From CAIOTO01 sp040389165 (GTDB lineage: Bacteria; Pseudomonadota; Alphaproteobacteria; Paracaedibacterales; CAIOTO01), in contig JAZKAK010000012.1 in the NCBI GenBank assembly GCA_040389165.1, positions 1 to 63,798 on the forward strand: a stretch of DNA of 63,798 bases, given 5' to 3'. Shown here one piece after another: positions 36,042 through 44,931 of this stretch (the first letter of the stretch is position 1; the number at the start of each line of letters is the position of its first letter). A model generated the notes under the pieces. That model was given only the letters and a program-made list of their open reading frames with translations. It was not told the DNA's origin and made no database searches. Both the position numbers and the translations under genes were made by a program.

Positions 36042-36827
36042 TTAAAAAGTACTAAATTTATAGCCAAGACCGATACGAATTACATGGTATCGGGGCGACA
36101 CACTGTATATGACCTTGTTATCTGGCTCAAGAAGATGAGCATCAATATTTGTTGTTGTGAATTTTCTAAACATTTGAAAACCATATTCCCCACGGAAAAA
36201 CACGCCATGAGGCATATTAATATCGACACCAACGCCTGGTTCGATTCCCATAAGATTCTTTTTATCACTTTTTGCTAATTCTTCAGAACTATATTCTAAA
36301 TGAAATGTGCTAAATACAAGCCCTGCTTTTGCATAAATTGTCATTGATGGTGCAATGACGTAGCCTAATCTAACATTTCCTGACCACGTATTGCCGCGTT
36401 TAAACAGAATGCTGTAATCAGTATTTAAAGGTTCAGGAAGTGGATTTCCTGGTTCATATGCAGACATATGCTGATGTTTTAAACTCTGATTTAACTTATT
36501 GGAATCATAAGAAATATCACTCATCAATACAATTTTAGTAAAATTATACATATATCCTGCGAAACAGCCAAAACCAAAACTACTGTGCGCTAAACGTTTG
36601 ATTTCGGATTCTTGCAAGTAAACTAAATCGCCTGCTGCATTTGGTCCACCCGCTTTTATAAACGTCGTCACATGATTATTACCATACGTATAATTTGAAT
36701 TTATGCCGCCATATAAAGCGCCAGATTGTTGCGCAGCATTCTGTGCATTCGCTTTTGTTTCATTATTAGTTGCGTCTGATGCAGTACAAAACGCACAGAG
36801 TATGATTAATGAAGCTAATGCTTTCAT
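36042..36827 (-). CDS. outer-membrane beta-barrel protein (opacity/OmpA-like small porin)
   Basis: The 261-aa protein has a signal peptide (KALASLIILCAFCTASDA), a short Asn/Gln-rich spacer, and alternating amphipathic strands typical of an eight-stranded barrel. Family-like segments are ALYGGINSNYTYG, SFGFGCFAGYMYNFTKIVLMSD, GNVRLGYVIAPSMTIYAKAGLVFS, and the last strand YHVIRIGLGYKFSTF with a terminal Phe, the BAM recognition feature. It is similar in plan to the barrel protein at 57853-58551 but clearly a different gene. The role could be adhesion, structure or a small pore; the sequence does not say. Confidence 0.83.
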   Translation of the reverse strand: MKALASLIILCAFCTASDATNNETKANAQNAAQQSGALYGGINSNYTYGNNHVTTFIKAGGPNAAGDLVYLQESEIKRLAHSSFGFGCFAGYMYNFTKIVLMSDISYDSNKLNQSLKHQHMSAYEPGNPLPEPLNTDYSILFKRGNTWSGNVRLGYVIAPSMTIYAKAGLVFSTFHLEYSSEELAKSDKKNLMGIEPGVGVDINMPHGVFFRGEYGFQMFRKFTTTNIDAHLLEPDNKVIYSVSPRYHVIRIGLGYKFSTF

Positions 36828-37017
36828 GCATTTTTCCTTATTACGTTATTCTTAATGCCATTCTGTTTTAGAAAGGCGCCGAAGACTTACTATAGCAAGA
36901 CATAACGTTTATTGCCATTAGTTATGGCAATTGTAAGATTTTTCCGTCCATCACAGCAAAATCCTTGTTCAGGACCGTTTCCATTGTACAGACACGACTA
37001 AGCTTGGCGACATTGGC

Positions 37018-38898
37018 TTACTTTATCATGCAAACGTCAATACCATTGATATCATTGCCCCATTTACATGTGTTTCCGTTGCTAACACCAAGGCACAGCT
37101 GTTGTGTTGGAACCGCATTACATTTAAATTGACACCCTGCTGAGTCTTTCCATTCACAGTGACCTAAACGGCGTCCACAATCATATTGCGGCTTACTCTG
37201 GCAATCCATGGCAGCACTCGTTAATAAATCAGAATTAGTCAAGTCATAGAATGGAGCAGGACCATCATCTTCAGCAATCTTGGCTGCTTTTGCCGCAGAA
37301 CGCGCAGCAGCATTTGCAGCAGCAGCAGATTGGGCCGCGAGCAAGATAGGTTCAACGAGCTCTTTTGCTTTCATTGCGGCATTAGCCGAATGCTGAATAG
37401 GCAATGTAGATGCTTGTTGTGCAGAACGTGCGTTGGACATGGACTGAAATGTTTTTGTCAGTTGATCGATACGTTTTTGTGACGCTTTCTTGTCGTCATT
37501 TGACGCTGTTAGATCTGCTTGGACAATGGCATTTGCTTCAGCGGAAATACGCGAGGCGTGTTCTAGCTCCTCCAATACTTTATGTTCATGTTCTCTTACA
37601 TCAAGTTGAAATGATTGAGCCGCTATGGCAAGATCTGCTGCATCAGCTACTGCTTTTGACACCGCATTAGCGGCATACGTCGCTGCCGTTTCAGTTTCCA
37701 AAGCTAATCTTTCTGTTGCCAATTTATATTTTGTGAGTGATTCAGCCACCTTATTTGAATGCACTTGAACCTGTTGGCTCATGCTTATCGCTGGCTTTAA
37801 TACTTGGGGAACGCTTGTTGGCGTTAATACCTGTGAAACGATTGCTGACTTTAATACTTGTGGCACGATTGCTGACTTTAATACTTGTGGCACGATTGCT
37901 GGTTTTAATACTTGGGGAACGCTTGTTGGCGTTAATACCTGTGGCACGATTGTTGCTGGCTTTAATACCTGTGGCACGACCGCTGGCTTTAATACTTGTG
38001 GCATGCTTGTTGGCGTTAATACCTGCGGAACGATCGCTGTCTTTAATACTTGGGGCACGATTGCTGTCTTTAATACTTGTGGCACACTTGCTGGCTTTAA
38101 TACTTGTGGCACGCTTGTTGCTGACATAGAAACGCCAGTAGAACCAGATGAGGTTGTTATCGTTGTTGGATCTACGGCTGGATCTGCGGTTGGCTCTACG
38201 GCTGAAGTTGCTACTGGATCTGCGGTTGGCTCTACGGTTGACGTTGCTACTGGTTCTGCGGTTGGCTCTACGGCTGACGTTGCTACTGGTTCTGCGGTTG
38301 GCTCTGCGGTTGACGTTGCTACCGGTTCTGCGGTTGGCTCTACGGCTGACGTTGCTACTGGATCCGCAGCTGGCTCTACGGCTGACGTTGCTACTGGTTC
38401 TGCGGTTGGCTCTACGGCTGACGTTGCTACTGGATCTGCGGTTGGCTCTGCGGTTGACGTTGCTACTGGTTCTGCGGTTGGCTCTACGGCTGACGTTGCT
38501 ACTGGTTCTGCGGTTGGCTCTGCGGTTGACGTTGCTACCGGTTCTGCGGTTGGCTCTACGGCTGACGTTGCTACTGGATCCGCAGCTGGCTCTACGGCTG
38601 ACGTTGCGACTGGATCTGCAGCTGCCTCTACGGTTGGTTCTACGATCGGCTCTACGGTCGGATCTGCTGCAGGATCTACGGTCGCGGGTGTTGTTACCGT
38701 CGCTACTGGATCTGCACTAGATACCGCCTCAGCTTGCTCCTGTGCGTGCGATTGAGTGCCGCACCCTAAATAACACAACATAAGAAAGAGTAAAGGAAGA
38801 CGCGAGCCTTTTCTTGATTTTGTGCGTTTTGCAAATTTCTGAGAGGAAACCACTCGGCTAACAACCTTATTTGATTCAAATATATTTTTAATTTTCAT
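37018..38898 (-). CDS. exported double-repeat protein (626 aa)
   Basis: This is an unrecognised low-complexity protein. A signal peptide with an extended basic N-region (TKSRKGSRLPLLFLMLCYLG) is followed by about twelve copies of a 12-residue Pro/Ala/Glu repeat (EPTAEPVATSAV type, residues ~85-240). Twelve copies of a 9-residue repeat (VPQVLKPAI type, ~255-370) come next, then a helical Ala-rich coiled coil (~375-555) and a Cys-rich C-terminal domain of about 60 residues. That domain has eight cysteines (MDCQ, YDCGRR, GHCEW, GCQFKC, LCLG, CKWG, VCMIK). The layout suggests a stalk that displays or anchors a small disulfide-bonded domain. Function unknown. Confidence 0.75.
   Translation of the reverse strand: MKIKNIFESNKVVSRVVSSQKFAKRTKSRKGSRLPLLFLMLCYLGCGTQSHAQEQAEAVSSADPVATVTTPATVDPAADPTVEPIVEPTVEAAADPVATSAVEPAADPVATSAVEPTAEPVATSTAEPTAEPVATSAVEPTAEPVATSTAEPTADPVATSAVEPTAEPVATSAVEPAADPVATSAVEPTAEPVATSTAEPTAEPVATSAVEPTAEPVATSTVEPTADPVATSAVEPTADPAVDPTTITTSSGSTGVSMSATSVPQVLKPASVPQVLKTAIVPQVLKTAIVPQVLTPTSMPQVLKPAVVPQVLKPATIVPQVLTPTSVPQVLKPAIVPQVLKSAIVPQVLKSAIVSQVLTPTSVPQVLKPAISMSQQVQVHSNKVAESLTKYKLATERLALETETAATYAANAVSKAVADAADLAIAAQSFQLDVREHEHKVLEELEHASRISAEANAIVQADLTASNDDKKASQKRIDQLTKTFQSMSNARSAQQASTLPIQHSANAAMKAKELVEPILLAAQSAAAANAAARSAAKAAKIAEDDGPAPFYDLTNSDLLTSAAMDCQSKPQYDCGRRLGHCEWKDSAGCQFKCNAVPTQQLCLGVSNGNTCKWGNDINGIDVCMIK
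37785..38125 (-). repeat. coding tandem repeat, 27-bp units (about 12 copies)
   Basis: About twelve units of a 27-bp sequence (complement of GGCTTTAATACTTGTGGCAC plus seven bases) encode V-P-Q-V-L-x-x-x-x nonapeptides. One unit has an extra codon. The opposite strand is open too because the unit is a multiple of three. Confidence 0.92.
38165..38640 (-). repeat. coding tandem repeat, 36-bp units (about 12 copies)
   Basis: About twelve units of 36 bp (plus-strand core GCGGTTGGCTCTACGGCTGA) encode the 12-residue E-P-T-A-E-P-V-A-T-S-A-V repeat. Some adjacent blocks are identical, so higher-order duplication has occurred. Confidence 0.92.
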
Positions 38899-39311
38899 CT
38901 AATTTCACAAAACTTGCATGGTTTATACGTTTAATCTATCAAGAAATCTATTAATAGATTATTAACATGCTAGATTTTTATCTGTGTTTCGCTGTAATTG
39001 GTGTGGCTATACTCATTACAAATCATCTTGCGCACTGCACCCGTCATGGCGAGTCCGAAGGACGTGGCCAACCAGTGGCTGTTGAAAATACATAGATTGC
39101 CACAAAAGCCAGAGGCTTTCTCGCAATGATGGCGGACGGAAATAGTTGAGAATACCAATACCTATTTTTAGCAAAATGATCTGAAATGGGTATATCTCTT
39201 CGAAATTCATCCAAGGCGCCGGGCCGCATTACATCAACAATTCCTTGCAACAAATCTTCTGGCATGGCACCATCGGCTTATATAATACAAATGAATTGAT
39301 ATACATAAAAA
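38899..39311. other. gene-free region with one dispersed repeat
   Basis: AT-rich DNA upstream of the 626-aa protein gene is followed, at 39036-39135, by a repeat with inverted ends, then about 170 bp without recognisable features before rlmB. No gene is supported. Confidence 0.55.
39036..39135. repeat. GTCATGGCGAGTCCGAAGGA…CTCGCAATGATGG palindromic element
   Basis: Its ends CCCGTCATGGCGAGTCCGAA and GGCTTTCTCGCAATGATGG are partly inverted. The inner segment contains GATTGCCACAAAAGCCAGAG. This type of GC-richer intergenic repeat is familiar in alphaproteobacterial endosymbiont genomes; only one copy is in this window. Confidence 0.6.
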
Positions 39312-40046
39312 ATGCTACTTTACGGACTTCATTCGTGCATTGCCGCTCTTAATAATCCAGAACGCGTTGTCGAAAAAATTTATGTCACCGATAAGAAATT
39401 AATCGAACGATTGCCACCTACAGCGACAGGCGCCGCACGCAAAAATGTTGAATTGACATCCAAAGAAAAGCTTGCAGCGCTTTTACCAAAAGATGCTGTG
39501 CATCAAGGCATTGCGCTTAACGTACAAACACTGCATCCGCTTGATTTGTCGGATCTGTTACATTCTGATGAGCCAAACCAGATTCTGGTGATCCTTGATC
39601 AAGTAAGTGATCCACATAATATCGGTGCAATCTTGCGAACCGCTGCTGTGTTTGGAGCAAAAGCCTTGATTTTGACGGATCGTCATGCGCCAAAAGAAAC
39701 ACCGACGCTCGCGAAATCAGCTTCGGGTGCGCTCGAGCATGTACCACTTTGTTTTGTTAAAAACCTGGCTCAATCACTTAAAGATATCAAAGAGGCTGGT
39801 TTTTGGTGTGTTGCTTTTGCCGAAGAGGCCACGAAAACGCTCAATCAAATCGATCTTAAAGGTAAGATTGCATTGGTTCTTGGTGCAGAGGGTGACGGTC
39901 TTAGGCGATTAACATCGGAGAATTGTGATTTCTATGTTAAACTACAGTCGGCATCAACTTTTTCAACGTTAAATGTGTCAAATGCAGCGGCGATTGCCTT
40001 GTATGAAACGTTTCAACAACAGCGTGCCAATCTCATTAAAGGTTGA
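39312..40046 (+). CDS. rlmB: 23S rRNA 2'-O-ribose methyltransferase, TrmH/RlmB family
   Basis: This SpoU-class enzyme methylates a ribose 2'-OH in RNA, G2251 of 23S rRNA in the case of RlmB. The 244-aa product has the N-terminal RNA-binding substrate domain (YGLHSCIAALNNPERVVEKIYV). The SPOUT knot motifs follow: motif 1 VILDQVSDPHNIGAILRTAAVFG near residues 96-118, motif 2 ALVLGAEGDGLRRL near 190-203, motif 3 ASTFSTLNVSNAAAIALYE near 214-232. tRNA-directed members look similar, so the exact target is an inference. Confidence 0.92.
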   Translation: MLLYGLHSCIAALNNPERVVEKIYVTDKKLIERLPPTATGAARKNVELTSKEKLAALLPKDAVHQGIALNVQTLHPLDLSDLLHSDEPNQILVILDQVSDPHNIGAILRTAAVFGAKALILTDRHAPKETPTLAKSASGALEHVPLCFVKNLAQSLKDIKEAGFWCVAFAEEATKTLNQIDLKGKIALVLGAEGDGLRRLTSENCDFYVKLQSASTFSTLNVSNAAAIALYETFQQQRANLIKG

Positions 40047-40059
40047 TTAACGCGTTAAT
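40044..40059. terminator. palindrome at the rlmB stop codon
   Basis: GATTAACGCGTTAATC is a perfect 16-bp palindrome beginning inside the stop codon of rlmB. It could fold as a small hairpin, but it has no clear U-tract, so terminator function is tentative. Confidence 0.3.
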
Positions 40060-40120
40060 CATCGGCTTTTGCTCAATCATTCCAAAGGCTGGCCAGAAAA
40101 ATAATACTTAAGGAAAAACA

Positions 40121-41794
40121 GTGACTGATACACTTCACGCAAAACTAACGCCTACAAAAAATGATTTCTGGTTTTTGCCGCTTGGCGGTTCCAACGAAAT
40201 TGGTATGAATCTCAACTTATTTGGGCATAACGAACAATGGTTGATTGTCGATCTTGGCATTACGTTTCATGATCGATTGGGCGTTGACGTTATCACGCCG
40301 GATCCAACTTTTTTGATCAATAATAAAGATAATATTACCGGTTTAGTGCTGACGCATGCGCACGAAGATCACGTTGGCGCAGTACCCTATTTGTGGCCGT
40401 ACTTACGTTGTCCTATTTATGCCACCCCTTTTACGATGCGTATTGTTCGTCAGAAAATTGCTGATAAACCTTGGAAAAACGATGTTACGTTAATCGAAAT
40501 CCCATTAGGCGGAACATTTAAAGTTGGCGACTTCGACATTGAATATGTAACGTTAACCCATTCGATTTTAGAACCGAATGCACTTCGTATCGAAACGCCA
40601 CACGGGGTTGTGCTGCATTCGGGTGACTGGAAAATTGATCCAGATCCCATGATTGGCGAAGCAACAGATATTACACGTCTTAAAGAGATTGGCGATGAAG
40701 GTGTTCTGGCACTTATTTGCGATTCCACCAACGTATTCAATCATGGCGTAGCAGGATCTGAAAAAGACGTGCGTGATGAACTCATGAAACTGATGGGGAC
40801 CTTTCCAGAAAATCGTGTAACCGTTGCATGCTTTGCATCGAATGTGGCTCGCCTTGAAACAGTTGCTAAAGTTGCGGCTGCACATGGTCGTCAAGTAGCG
40901 CTTGTTGGACGTTCACTTCATCGTATGGTTGCTGCAGCAAAAGATACCGGTTATTTAAAAGATCTCGCGCCTTTTATATCCGATAGTGATGCTATGAAAT
41001 TGCCTGATCATAAAGTTTGTTTTATTGCGACTGGCTCACAGGGCGAGGCCCGCGCGGCACTTGCCCGTATTGCAGGTGATCAGCATCCTGTTGTCAAATT
41101 CGCAGAAAATGATGTTGTTTTATTCTCATCACGTATGATTCCTGGAAACGAGAAGAATATTTCAGCACTGCAAAATCGTTTGATTCACAATTCTGTGCGC
41201 GTTATCACATCATCTGAAGAAGATATTCATGTGTCAGGTCACCCTGCCCGCGATGAGCTTCGTCAAATGTACGAATGGGTCCGCCCAGATGTGTTGATTC
41301 CCGTCCATGGAGAGGCACGTCATTTGGACGAGCAAGCTCGATTCGCGCTTGAATGCGGTGTTGACACGGCGGTTGTTCCTGAAAATGGATCATTGATCCA
41401 ATTAAAAAAGAACGACACCCGCGAGATCGATTTATTGCCAACAGGACGTTGGGTGTTTGACGGTAATCGCATGATTGATATGAAAAGTGTGGTTCTAAAA
41501 GATCGCCAGAAACTAGCAACAGAAGGCCTCGTTGTCGCAACCGTGGTTATCGACAATACAGGACAAATCTTACAGGCACCACAGCTTACCTTTAAAGGTT
41601 TGTGTGATACAGATGCCGAAACAGAAGCGTTATCACGCGAGATTTATCTATCTCTTCGTGAAACATTAGAGCGTGGTTATCGCTCAAATGATGATCGCCT
41701 TGAAACACTAAAGGCCGTTATTCGCAAATCTGTGCATCGTTATTTAATGAAAAAACCTGTTGTTGATGTGCACATCATTGTGGCCGAGATATAG
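40121..41794 (+). CDS. rnj: ribonuclease J
   Basis: RNase J is a metallo-beta-lactamase/beta-CASP nuclease with 5'-3' exo- and endonuclease activity on mRNA and rRNA precursors; alphaproteobacteria have it beside RNase E. The 557-aa product starts with GTG, preceded by AAGGAA. It carries LTHAHEDHVGAVPYLW near residues 76-91 (HxHxDH metal site), the second-site His in VVLHSGDWKIDPDP, beta-CASP motifs including IATGSQGEARAALARIA, and the C-terminal HVSGHPARDELRQM with the conserved His. The C-terminal domain is complete. It follows rlmB by 74 bp. Confidence 0.95.
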   Translation: MTDTLHAKLTPTKNDFWFLPLGGSNEIGMNLNLFGHNEQWLIVDLGITFHDRLGVDVITPDPTFLINNKDNITGLVLTHAHEDHVGAVPYLWPYLRCPIYATPFTMRIVRQKIADKPWKNDVTLIEIPLGGTFKVGDFDIEYVTLTHSILEPNALRIETPHGVVLHSGDWKIDPDPMIGEATDITRLKEIGDEGVLALICDSTNVFNHGVAGSEKDVRDELMKLMGTFPENRVTVACFASNVARLETVAKVAAAHGRQVALVGRSLHRMVAAAKDTGYLKDLAPFISDSDAMKLPDHKVCFIATGSQGEARAALARIAGDQHPVVKFAENDVVLFSSRMIPGNEKNISALQNRLIHNSVRVITSSEEDIHVSGHPARDELRQMYEWVRPDVLIPVHGEARHLDEQARFALECGVDTAVVPENGSLIQLKKNDTREIDLLPTGRWVFDGNRMIDMKSVVLKDRQKLATEGLVVATVVIDNTGQILQAPQLTFKGLCDTDAETEALSREIYLSLRETLERGYRSNDDRLETLKAVIRKSVHRYLMKKPVVDVHIIVAEI

Positions 41795-41821
41795 GATCAA
41801 TGGCATAGTCCATTGATCTTA
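41795..41821 (+). terminator. hairpin downstream of RNase J gene
   Basis: GATCAATGG-CATAGT-CCATTGATC is a perfect 9-bp stem with a 6-base loop directly after the stop codon, followed by TTACC. The T-tract is short, so this is a possible but weak intrinsic terminator. Confidence 0.45.
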
Positions 41822-41978
41822 CCTGGTTGGCAGGCGCAACATCGTTTCTTAATCGATTAAGCATTAGTTATCTATCAACTTCTCTTGCCATTCTTGCGTC
41901 TGCCCCGTAGACTTATGGTAGGCAAGTGGTTGGCAGCCACTAAAATTATTAATTTTTCTCGTACAAAAAGAAGTTTTT

Positions 41979-42641
41979 ATGAAAATTGCATCCTTTTTCT
42001 TTCTATCTTTATTGATTATTGTCACCACATCGTTTCCAAGCATAGCCGCACATAAAGGTGAAGATGTGTGGGAATATGATAGTGTTAAAAAAACGTATAA
42101 ATGCGTAGCTAGTGATGCAAAAGCAGAAAAGAAGAAACCGCCTTTTCAATCAACAGATTTTGAAAAAATTCATAATACCGTGGTTGCTTACAACGCTATG
42201 CTCGCTGATCTTAGAGATTCCAAGGCAACAGTAACCCGCGATGAAATAAAAGCTTTATTCAAAAAAGATGCAAGCCTAGAAGATATTTCTGAGTCAACAG
42301 GACATTCAATCTTTAGAAGCGTAATTCTTGACAGCTTCGTTTTTAACTATGCATTAAGGGATAAGGAAAAAATCCCATTTGGTCTAGATAAGGCAATCAC
42401 AGATGACATTCAAGAATACAGAAATTTTCTAAATGTTTATGTGTTAGGTATTGAACGATGGAGCAAAAAGGAAGAACTTGATTACAAAAAGCTTCCAGGA
42501 AATCTTGATGCAGCGATGAAGCGATATCATGAATATCTTGCAAAAATGGCTCAACAAGAAACGGATAATAATGAGCCTAACCTAGAAAAGCATGAACTTA
42601 AAACCAAGAAAATTAAAAAAAAGAAAAATCATAAAGGGTGA
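41979..42641 (+). CDS. secreted protein of unknown function (220 aa)
   Basis: Not recognised. It has a clear signal peptide (KIASFFFLSLLIIVTTSFPS, cleavage after SIAA), then a charged helical protein with a WEYDSVKKTYKCVAS opening, a Lys-rich segment, and a strongly basic C-terminus (LKTKKIKKKKNHKG). Such basic tails occur on other exported unknowns in the window (28-1317). It stands alone between the RNase J gene and gmk. Confidence 0.7.
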   Translation: MKIASFFFLSLLIIVTTSFPSIAAHKGEDVWEYDSVKKTYKCVASDAKAEKKKPPFQSTDFEKIHNTVVAYNAMLADLRDSKATVTRDEIKALFKKDASLEDISESTGHSIFRSVILDSFVFNYALRDKEKIPFGLDKAITDDIQEYRNFLNVYVLGIERWSKKEELDYKKLPGNLDAAMKRYHEYLAKMAQQETDNNEPNLEKHELKTKKIKKKKNHKG

Positions 42642-42767
42642 GAGTTTCTTTAAAATGTGCGCTGGATCATATTCAAGTCAGATATAATTCTGGCTTGAAT
42701 TTATACATTTACATCATCAACATAAATCCTTACTATAACAATCTGAATTCTTATAAAAATAACAGTC

Positions 42768-43394
42768 ATGCCTAATCCTACCCGCCGCGGTCTTATGCTT
42801 ATTTTATCGTCTCCATCAGGTGCTGGAAAGACGACAATTGCGAATGCACTTCTCACAAGTGAGACCCATTTAAAGACGTCGATATCCGTTACAACGCGTC
42901 CAAAACGTCCTAACGAGATTGATGGTCGTGATTATTATTTCGTCACGCACGATGAATTTCAACAACGAATCAGTGCCGATGATTTTTTTGAATACGCCGA
43001 GGTTTTTGGAAATCTTTATGGCACCCCGAAACAGTTTGTTCTGGATACATTAAGCAGCGGTCAAGACGTTGTGTTTGATATTGACTGGCAAGGCACGCAG
43101 CAAATAAGTCAATCTGCACGTGGTGACTTGGTCACCATATTTATTCTCCCCCCGTCTTTAGAAGAACTTGAAGCACGCCTTCGTGGACGCAATCAAGATT
43201 CAATAGAAGTCGTCAATCAACGCATGCATGAAGCCAGCGCTGAGCTAAGCCATTGGCCAGAGTATAATTATGTCGTCATCAATCACGAGCTTGATGAAAG
43301 TGTCATAACCGTCAGATCTATTTTGCGTGCTGAACGGCATCGCCGAAAACGACAAGTCGGTCTTGCCGATTTTGTGAATCATATGCGCGTATAG
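42768..43394 (+). CDS. gmk: guanylate kinase
   Basis: Gmk phosphorylates GMP to GDP, an essential step in guanine nucleotide supply. The 208-aa product has the P-loop SSPSGAGKTTIANAL near residues 14-28. The GMP-binding signature ISVTTRPKRPNEIDGRDYYFV lies near 39-59, followed by GNLYGTPKQFV near 80, DIDWQGTQQI near 103, and the lid region ARLRGRNQDS near 138. All catalytic arginines expected for the family are visible. Confidence 0.97.
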   Translation: MPNPTRRGLMLILSSPSGAGKTTIANALLTSETHLKTSISVTTRPKRPNEIDGRDYYFVTHDEFQQRISADDFFEYAEVFGNLYGTPKQFVLDTLSSGQDVVFDIDWQGTQQISQSARGDLVTIFILPPSLEELEARLRGRNQDSIEVVNQRMHEASAELSHWPEYNYVVINHELDESVITVRSILRAERHRRKRQVGLADFVNHMRV

Positions 43395-43604
43395 CTGATT
43401 TAAACGGTTTAGAATGGTGAAATATAACAAAAATTGATGTGCAATCTTTATAAAGTTTCGCTAGCATTACGTCTTGATTAAGGGTATAATTTAAGCTGAA
43501 TTTTATATTTTAAAGAATGCAACAACCAATAGATATGGTAACATCAAGCCTTTTATTAGTCGCGTGATTGTACAGATGTTGATTGTTTCTAGAAAACGAG
43601 TGCT

Positions 43605-44408
43605 ATGAAATTTTGTACAGTTGATGCGTTTACCGATACCCTTTTTAAGGGTAATCCCGCAGCCGTTTGCGTTGTCGAAGAATTTCCAAGCGATGATTTC
43701 ATGCAAAACATTGCCACTGAAGTAAATTTATCTGAAACAGCTTTTATCGTACCGCTGAATGATAATCACTTTGACATTCGTTGGTTCACCCCAACCACCG
43801 AAGTTTCTTTGTGTGGTCATGCTACGCTTGCTGCGGCTCATGTATTATGGACAGAGATGGAAATTGTCACGCGTGAAGAAATCTATTTTGAATCTAAAAG
43901 TGGCGTGTTAAAAGCATGGCGCGACGATGATGGCATTACACTTGATTTCCCCGCCCATTATGTCGAACCGATTAGCATCCCCGAGGGCTTGCTTGAAGCC
44001 CTAGGCGTTTCACCCGTATTTGTAGGCCGTGCGAACGATGATTGTTTGGTAGAGCTACATTCTGCGCAAGAAGTGATTGATTTGGTGCCTGATACAGCCC
44101 GACTTGCAGATATTGATTGTCGTGGCGTTATTATCACCGCTGAAGGTGGTGCGGATATGGATTATGATTTTGTTTCTCGTTTTTTTGCGCCAAAAGTTGG
44201 TGTTGTCGAAGATTCTGTAAGTGGATCAGCACATTGTAAGCTGGCGACGTATTGGTCAGAGCGTCTTGGCAGAAATGTATTTACAGCATACCAGGCATCT
44301 AAGCGTGGCGGTTACCTTAAAGTTCGTCACGAGGGTGAACGTGTTTTATTGACAGGGTATGCTGTAACCGCGTTTAGTGGAAAATTTGTGGCGGTGGGGT
44401 ACAAGTAG
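43605..44408 (+). CDS. PhzF-family isomerase/epimerase-like protein
   Basis: PhzF-like enzymes share the diaminopimelate-epimerase fold; most members have no known substrate. The 267-aa product has the family opening KFCTVDAFTDTLFKGNPAAVCVVEEF, the catalytic-Glu segment EVNLSETAFIVPL near residue 45, SLCGHATLAAAHVLW near 72-86, and the C-terminal VVEDSVSGSAHCKLATYWSERLG. Its start ATG has no strong Shine-Dalgarno sequence. It is a single gene. Confidence 0.92.
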   Translation: MKFCTVDAFTDTLFKGNPAAVCVVEEFPSDDFMQNIATEVNLSETAFIVPLNDNHFDIRWFTPTTEVSLCGHATLAAAHVLWTEMEIVTREEIYFESKSGVLKAWRDDDGITLDFPAHYVEPISIPEGLLEALGVSPVFVGRANDDCLVELHSAQEVIDLVPDTARLADIDCRGVIITAEGGADMDYDFVSRFFAPKVGVVEDSVSGSAHCKLATYWSERLGRNVFTAYQASKRGGYLKVRHEGERVLLTGYAVTAFSGKFVAVGYK

Positions 44409-44472
44409 GTAAAACATACTATTAAATCAAAGCTCTAGTAGAGCGATGAGCAAACCTATAAAATATAAAATT

Positions 44473-44904
44473 TTATACAAATATTTTTTCTGTCATGTAT
44501 TTTCTTAAAACTGGGATTTTTTCGCTTAACTGAACAAGCGAATCTTTCATTTGCGGGAAGAAAGATAGGCGTTTAATAACAGACTGAACAAGTATATTGT
44601 TTTCAATATGCGTCGCCAGTAATTGCATAAACACATCATATTCAGCCCTTATTGCACCCCGTATCGATTCGGTCCATTCTTCATATAGAGCGATCGTAAT
44701 CATTCTATTGTTTAACGAAAGGTTAGAATTAAACTTATCAATAAGACACTTCTCTTCTCTTCTCCTTTTTTCGCACTTACATTGCTCTGAAAACTGACCT
44801 GACTGAATTTTTTCCTGTATGAGGTCATAATCACCATCCGATGCGATACACGGATAAATCAGTGCAAATATGGGAATGTATAGGGGTATTTTACGTAAAA
44901 ACAT
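44473..44904 (-). CDS. small secreted protein of unknown function
   Basis: Not recognised. From ATG 44904 the product is 143 aa with a signal peptide (LRKIPLYIPIFALIYPCIAS), a CKCEKRRREEKC segment with three cysteines and strong basic charge, and a helical C-terminus. An ATG at 44931 would add nine residues before the signal peptide. It has no neighbours on its strand. Confidence 0.6.
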   Translation of the reverse strand: MFLRKIPLYIPIFALIYPCIASDGDYDLIQEKIQSGQFSEQCKCEKRRREEKCLIDKFNSNLSLNNRMITIALYEEWTESIRGAIRAEYDVFMQLLATHIENNILVQSVIKRLSFFPQMKDSLVQLSEKIPVLRKYMTEKIFV

Positions 44905-44931
44905 AGTGTGGTCCTTAAAATTTGACTTCAC

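Noticed and set aside
37781..38755. A 324-codon plus-strand open frame (and a second one in another frame) opposite the double-repeat protein.
   Set aside because: The repeat units are 27 and 36 bp, multiples of three, so any frame without a stop in one unit stays open. The minus-strand frame has a signal peptide, varied flanking domains and a defined start; these do not.
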